This document shows positions 5,466 through 7,956 of a DNA stretch of 7,956 bases, one piece after another. Positions within the stretch are counted from its first letter, which is position 1; every line of letters starts with the position of its first letter. Origin of the DNA: Candidatus Falkowbacteria bacterium RIFOXYC2_FULL_48_21 (GTDB lineage: Bacteria > Patescibacteriota > Patescibacteriia > UBA11705 > JABHMO01); assembly GCA_001778275.1 (NCBI GenBank), contig MFGM01000042.1, forward strand, positions 1 through 7,956, read 5' to 3'. The notes below the pieces were generated by a model. It was not told the DNA's origin, searched no databases, and was given only the letters and a program-made list of their open reading frames with translations. A program made the position numbers and the translations under genes.

Positions 5466-6611
5466 TCACCTCCTTTGCGGCAACAGCAGGCCGCTTTGAC
5501 AAACGTTTTTTGGAACAGTCCCGCTACGGGCGTAAAGCGCCAGCCGCGGTGAACAACTTGGACACGCGCCTTTGATTAGACAGCCTGAACACACATTTAA
5601 CGGTTTCAACACCTCCTCAGAGATCGTTGTAATGTCAGCGAACGCCGCCTCTCCCCGCGTTAGCAAATCAACGCTTGGACTACGTGCTAACTTACAAATA
5701 CACATTCGCCCTGTAGCATCAACATGAAAAAATCTTTTTCCCGCTTGACACGACATCGCAGAAGATTCATCGTGTCCGCCAACCGGCATATTATCACATC
5801 CTGTTGCCATTACTTCTATCGGTATCTTATCTCCTCCAAGCGTCGGGGAAAGACCCGAAAAAACACGACGCGCAAAGCCCATCCGATCCGCAATAGCAAT
5901 CATTGCCTTGCGTTCACTGGCATTATACTTCGTCACAATTATGTTCAATCTTGTCCGAATCTGCAACTCTTTTGCCCACTCAATGCCTTCATTAAACTTC
6001 TTAAAGCTGCCGGGCACCTGAGTCAATGTTTCATATGACTTGGCCGATGCGCCATACAGACTGACGGTTAAGCGATATGGCGGACAAGCAGACAAAGCGT
6101 CCGTCAACTTCTGCGTACCAAGAAGTGAGCCGTTCGTCGAGATTGTTATCAAAAACCCCAACGAATAGGCAAAATTATACGTTTCGACAAAATCAGGAGA
6201 AGCCAACGGTTCACCGCCAGTGATTTGCAACCACAGACAGCCTGCTTCTTGAATTTTTTTTAAAACTTGTTTCTTACCTTCCAGTGGTAGCTCCATCGCC
6301 AGTTTTTCACCGAGATAGCAATGCCGGCATCGGTAATTACACTTTTCGGTAATTTCATAGGAAGCCTTACCAAAACCCAATGCGCTCGGCCGACGTACAA
6401 GGATGACTGACGACAGTCTCTCTCCACTGACATCTAGACTTCCTAGCCTTTTCAACATGCGCGCAAGCCATTTCGGCACAACTGCCTTGTCATTGTCAGC
6501 CAAGCGAACAAGTTCCAAATACTCTTGCTCCTTGATCATCGCACCCACGCTACTTGACCGACTTGCAATCAAGTACGCGTCAAAAAACCGCGAACAAATG
6601 AAACTTTGCAT
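5466..6611 (-). CDS. Radical SAM/SPASM peptide maturase
   Basis: This 381-residue enzyme has a radical SAM core and a C-terminal SPASM domain, the architecture of peptide-modifying maturases. C91-x3-C95-x2-C98 binds the SAM-cleaving [4Fe-4S] cluster, followed by the GGEP motif (132-135). LTVSLYGASAKSYETLT (181-197) is a typical core strand-helix of this group. The SPASM cysteines are C288, C304, C306, C341-x2-C344-x5-C350-x2-C353 and C371, enough for auxiliary clusters that hold the substrate peptide. Residues 25-85 are helical and may bind the leader; no classical PqqD-like RRE is evident. Start: ATG at 6609-6611 has SD AGGGAGG (6621-6627) nine bases upstream. The ATG at 6537-6539 (M25, MIKEQEYLEL) is an alternative with a poor SD, and the first 24 residues look unlike the family. 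It ends 3 nt before the precursor gene, so the two are translationally coupled. Confidence 0.92.
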   Translation of the reverse strand: MQSFICSRFFDAYLIASRSSSVGAMIKEQEYLELVRLADNDKAVVPKWLARMLKRLGSLDVSGERLSSVILVRRPSALGFGKASYEITEKCNYRCRHCYLGEKLAMELPLEGKKQVLKKIQEAGCLWLQITGGEPLASPDFVETYNFAYSLGFLITISTNGSLLGTQKLTDALSACPPYRLTVSLYGASAKSYETLTQVPGSFKKFNEGIEWAKELQIRTRLNIIVTKYNASERKAMIAIADRMGFARRVFSGLSPTLGGDKIPIEVMATGCDNMPVGGHDESSAMSCQAGKRFFHVDATGRMCICKLARSPSVDLLTRGEAAFADITTISEEVLKPLNVCSGCLIKGACPSCSPRLALYARSGTVPKNVCQSGLLLPQRR

Positions 6612-6668
6612 CAGCCATCACCTCCCTCAAAAGCAATACTGCGTGTCAAATTGTAATGAGCAAAATGT

Positions 6669-6812
6669 TCATTCACGCACCAAACTCATTGAATATTTAA
6701 TTAATTCCGAAAAACTCTTCTTCTTTTTCCACGCCATCAATATCTTTTCTCTTAAACTTTTATGCTTTGCGTATCCCTTGTCCGGCCAAACCATGATATC
6801 TGAAAATTCCTC
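6669..6812 (-). pseudogene. Detached C-terminal segment of the HExxH gene
   Basis: From about 6812 the minus strand reads EEFSDIMVWPDKGYAKH and then KSLREKILMAW, a Lys-rich stretch, SFSELIKYSMSLVRE and a TGA at 6669-6671. It is exactly in frame with the HExxH gene upstream but separated from it by two in-frame TGA codons (6855-6857 and 6849-6851) inside an 87-nt insert. The helix-rich content and the D-K-G-Y/H-x-x-L-R pattern look like the normal C-terminus of that family. There is no Shine-Dalgarno; ATG at 6792-6794 could start a 41-residue peptide but this is unlikely. Confidence 0.65.
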
Positions 6813-6813
6813 A

Positions 6814-6900
6814 TGTGAACCCCTCCCTGCGGCAGAGACCGCAGGGCGTCAGGCTCAGCGGTCATTTGTAGACCCTGTGGCAGAGACCCCGGGGAGTTCA
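6814..6900. repeat. 87-nt palindromic element inserted in the HExxH gene
   Basis: Two related hairpins lie 48 nt apart in the same orientation: CCCTGCGG-CAGAGA-CCGCAGGG (6825-6846, perfect 8-bp stem) and CCCTGTGG-CAGAGA-CCCCGGGG (6873-6894, one mismatch and one G-T pair). The ends show an imperfect inverted repeat: GTGAACCCC near 6815-6823 against GGGGAGTTCA at 6891-6900. The trinucleotide TCA occurs at both edges (6811-6813 and 6898-6900), as a short target duplication would. Removing one repeat-to-repeat length (87 nt, 29 codons) restores one open frame. The form recalls REP doublets and in-frame palindromic elements such as those of Rickettsia. Boundaries are inferred by eye. Confidence 0.6.
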
Positions 6901-7427
6901 GTCACAATTCTTAAAATTATCGTCAAAGCTTCTTTAGCGTCTTCAAATCGCTCATTCCCTACCTCTTTCTGATATTTAGACCAATATGCATACGTCTGAA
7001 AGTGGAGCAATTCGTGCAAAAATGTACGGATATATGTTTCTTCCGGCCACACCACAGGTAGCCAGACATAACCTTTTGAGAAATCATAAGCCGCACGCGG
7101 AAATGTTGTTAAAAAAATTGTAAAACTATCTCGATAAATTTTCCGACCGGTTACCTTTTCCATCCGCCGAAAAATCTCCGCACTCACGGCTGCGAATACC
7201 TTGCTGACCTCGACCGCCTTGACGACCATATCTTCCTTTTTGTATAACCATTGCAAGTATGGTGAAAGAACAGACAACGCTTGTTTCTTCCCTTGTCCAA
7301 TAATTTTTCCCTTTATATCACCAGAGATGCGCTCACTCCATTTCACGCCGTAAGAAACTTTATTACACGCGTCCCACCAATTCCACGCATCTTTGTTTAT
7401 ATTAATTTTAATATTTATTTTGTTCAT
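6855..7427 (-). CDS. HExxH metalloprotease-like protein, C-terminally truncated
   Basis: The open frame encodes 190 residues. TFLHELLHFQTYAYW (135-149) carries a gluzincin-type zinc site H138-E139-x-x-H142, and FEDAKEALTIIL (161-172) offers E162 or E166 as a third ligand. The pattern HELLHF, about 20 residues, then KEAL, then a D-K-G-Y/H-x-x-L-R stretch resembles an uncharacterised family I remember as common in CPR genomes. The last genuine residue is about T176/E177; residues 178-190 (LPGVSATGSTNDR) are encoded by a palindromic insert, and the natural C-terminus continues in frame at 6812-6669. The zinc site is upstream of the break, so a shortened enzyme might still fold. Activity is uncertain. 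If active it could cleave the leader of the precursor two genes downstream (inference). The ATG at 7427 lacks a Shine-Dalgarno; two promoters precede it. Confidence 0.75.
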   Translation of the reverse strand: MNKINIKININKDAWNWWDACNKVSYGVKWSERISGDIKGKIIGQGKKQALSVLSPYLQWLYKKEDMVVKAVEVSKVFAAVSAEIFRRMEKVTGRKIYRDSFTIFLTTFPRAAYDFSKGYVWLPVVWPEETYIRTFLHELLHFQTYAYWSKYQKEVGNERFEDAKEALTIILRIVTELPGVSATGSTNDR

Positions 7428-7466
7428 ATGTTTTATTCAAAAAATGTACGCGCGTAATCAAGAATA

Positions 7467-7495
7467 ATCATATCAAGCATCTGCCGTTATGTCAA
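7467..7495 (-). promoter_or_regulatory. Proximal promoter (P2) of the HExxH/radical SAM operon
   Basis: On the minus strand TTGACA (7490-7495, 6/6), a 17-nt spacer and TATGAT (7467-7472, 5/6), with the extended -10 TGA at 7473-7475. The predicted start is near 7460, about 32 nt before the ATG at 7427. As no good promoter precedes the radical SAM gene, this probably drives it and the precursor as well. Confidence 0.75.
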
Positions 7496-7519
7496 AATCA
7501 AACACCGCTATAACAAACT

Positions 7520-7548
7520 ATAGTAGCAAACATTCGTTTTTCTGTCAA
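7520..7548 (-). promoter_or_regulatory. Distal promoter (P1) of the HExxH/radical SAM operon
   Basis: On the minus strand TTGACA (7543-7548, 6/6), a 17-nt spacer and TACTAT (7520-7525, 4/6), with the extended -10 TGC at 7526-7528. The predicted start is near 7513, giving a leader of about 85 nt. It sits exactly 53 nt upstream of P2 and shares its design. Confidence 0.65.
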
Positions 7549-7657
7549 GACCGCTCGACAAATTCACGCCCAACTACGGCAAATTGAGCAAGATAACTAT
7601 GTTTAACAACAAAACAACGGTACCTTTACAAAGATGAGAAATTCCCAACCAGTCGCT

Positions 7658-7685
7658 GGGACATTCGCACAGAACGTGCTAAAAT
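7658..7685 (+). promoter_or_regulatory. Candidate promoter and operator-like palindrome of the TrpR/YerC-like gene
   Basis: GGGACA (7658-7663, 4/6) and TAAAAT (7680-7685, 5/6) are 16 nt apart. The spacer contains GCAC-AGAAC-GTGC (7667-7679), a short palindrome placed where a repressor would block polymerase. The downstream gene encodes a TrpR-like DNA-binding protein, so autoregulation is possible but unproven. Confidence 0.4.
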
Positions 7686-7719
7686 GATTACAGCACAAAT
7701 AACTAAGTTCAATTACCTT

Positions 7720-7956
7720 ATGAAAAAATCCAAACGGCTCTCCCCTGCCAGCACCAGCCTATTCCAAGCGATTCTGCAAATCAAGAATTTACCCGAGGCG
7801 CGAAAATTCTTCCGCGATCTTTTGTCGCAGCAAGAAATCATCGAGTTCAGCAATCGCTGGAAAGCGGCGCAAATGCTGGATAAAAAAATCTCCTTTGAGA
7901 AAATTCAAGCCGCCACAGGCATGAGTCCGAACACAGTGGCGCGGATCAATAAGTGG
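7720..7956 (+). CDS. TrpR/YerC-like DNA-binding regulator, N-terminal part (3' end outside window)
   Basis: The plus strand is open from ATG at 7720 through 79 codons to the window edge. The layout matches the TrpR-related YerC/YecD family: a first helix SLFQAILQIKNLPEARKFFR (residues 13-32), then DLLSQQEIIEFSNRWKAAQM (33-52) with the conserved R-W pair, then the helix-turn-helix ISFEKIQAATGMSPNTVARI (57-76), whose second helix would read DNA. The family is a small dimeric cytoplasmic regulator of about 90-100 residues, so little is missing. No Shine-Dalgarno precedes the ATG. It is transcribed divergently from the HExxH/radical SAM genes, which makes it a candidate regulator of them, though YerC-like genes are common and need not be linked. 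Target genes are unknown. Confidence 0.8.
   Translation, partial: MKKSKRLSPASTSLFQAILQIKNLPEARKFFRDLLSQQEIIEFSNRWKAAQMLDKKISFEKIQAATGMSPNTVARINKW

Larger units (their letters stand above)
7428..7719. other. Divergent intergenic region with promoters on both strands
   Basis: This 292-nt AT-rich gap separates the HExxH gene (leftward) from the TrpR/YerC-like gene (rightward). It holds two minus-strand promoters, a plausible plus-strand promoter close to 7720, and no credible open frame beyond a 12-codon one at about 7600 without an SD. I see no tRNA or structured RNA in it. Confidence 0.6.

Noticed and set aside
5724..6038. Plus-strand frame of 104 codons inside the radical SAM gene
   Set aside because: It lies wholly opposite a gene with all catalytic motifs, shows no recognisable domain and has no SD or promoter: an antisense shadow.
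6644..6649. TTGACA on the minus strand just upstream of the radical SAM gene as a dedicated promoter
   Set aside because: No -10-like hexamer at 16-18 nt; the expected position is occupied by the GGGAGG Shine-Dalgarno. TACAAT at 6650-6655 has no matching -35.
6849..6857. UGA recoding (as Gly or Sec) to explain the two in-frame TGA codons in the HExxH gene
   Set aside because: TGA ends the radical SAM, precursor and coiled-coil genes at sensible places. The two TGAs lie within the palindromic insert, and no SECIS-like context is evident. A broken gene is simpler.
1..7956. CRISPR arrays, tRNA or rRNA genes
   Set aside because: No evenly spaced direct repeats with unique spacers and no cloverleaf or rRNA-like conserved stretch were seen in the intergenic regions, which are all short.

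Overview
The window looks like a chromosomal fragment of an uncultivated bacterium, most plausibly Patescibacteria/CPR. This rests on general features: small genes, many uncharacterised proteins, a short acidic coiled-coil protein, a TrpR/YerC-like regulator, and an HExxH protein whose C-terminal pattern I associate with a family common in CPR genomes. It is inference from memory, not a database result. UGA acts as a normal stop (radical SAM gene, precursor gene, coiled-coil gene), so the UGA=Gly code of Gracilibacteria/Absconditabacteria is not in use here.

Layout. Positions 1-84 (-) are the N-terminus of a GNAT acetyltransferase that runs off the left edge. 147-938 (-) is an aspartoacylase/succinylglutamate desuccinylase-like zinc hydrolase. 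1104-1940 (+) is a HAD-like phosphatase with a near-consensus promoter and a strong SD. A 12-bp-stem hairpin (1944-1974) separates it from the convergent coiled-coil gene 1991-2281 (-). 2347-4083 (-) is a complete homodimer-type ABC exporter. A gene-free G-rich stretch (4084-4376) carries two G-quadruplex motifs and strong hairpins. 4377-5303 (-) is a GNAT-like acyltransferase with an unrecognised N-terminal half.

5358-5462 (-) is a 34-residue peptide gene, too short for routine ORF calling. It starts 3 nt after the stop of a radical SAM/SPASM gene (5466-6611, -), behind a perfect SD. 6669-7427 (-) is an HExxH metalloprotease-like gene interrupted by an 87-nt palindromic insert. Two tandem consensus-like promoters lie upstream of it. 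7720-7956 (+) is the start of a TrpR/YerC-like regulator that runs off the right edge.

How the genes may work together. The run HExxH protein, radical SAM/SPASM enzyme, short acidic peptide with a Cys-containing tail, GNAT protein, ABC exporter (all on the minus strand, 7427 to 2347) has the composition of a RiPP pathway: precursor, radical maturase, possible protease, possible acyltransferase, possible exporter. Precursor plus radical SAM is well supported by their coupling. Membership of the GNAT, the exporter and the broken HExxH gene is inference from adjacency; the exporter has its own promoter and lies beyond the G-rich spacer.

Several genes here (starts at 938, 2281, 4083, 5303, 7427, 7720) lack a Shine-Dalgarno sequence. 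For three of them the predicted promoter lies so close to the ATG that the mRNA would be leaderless or nearly so.
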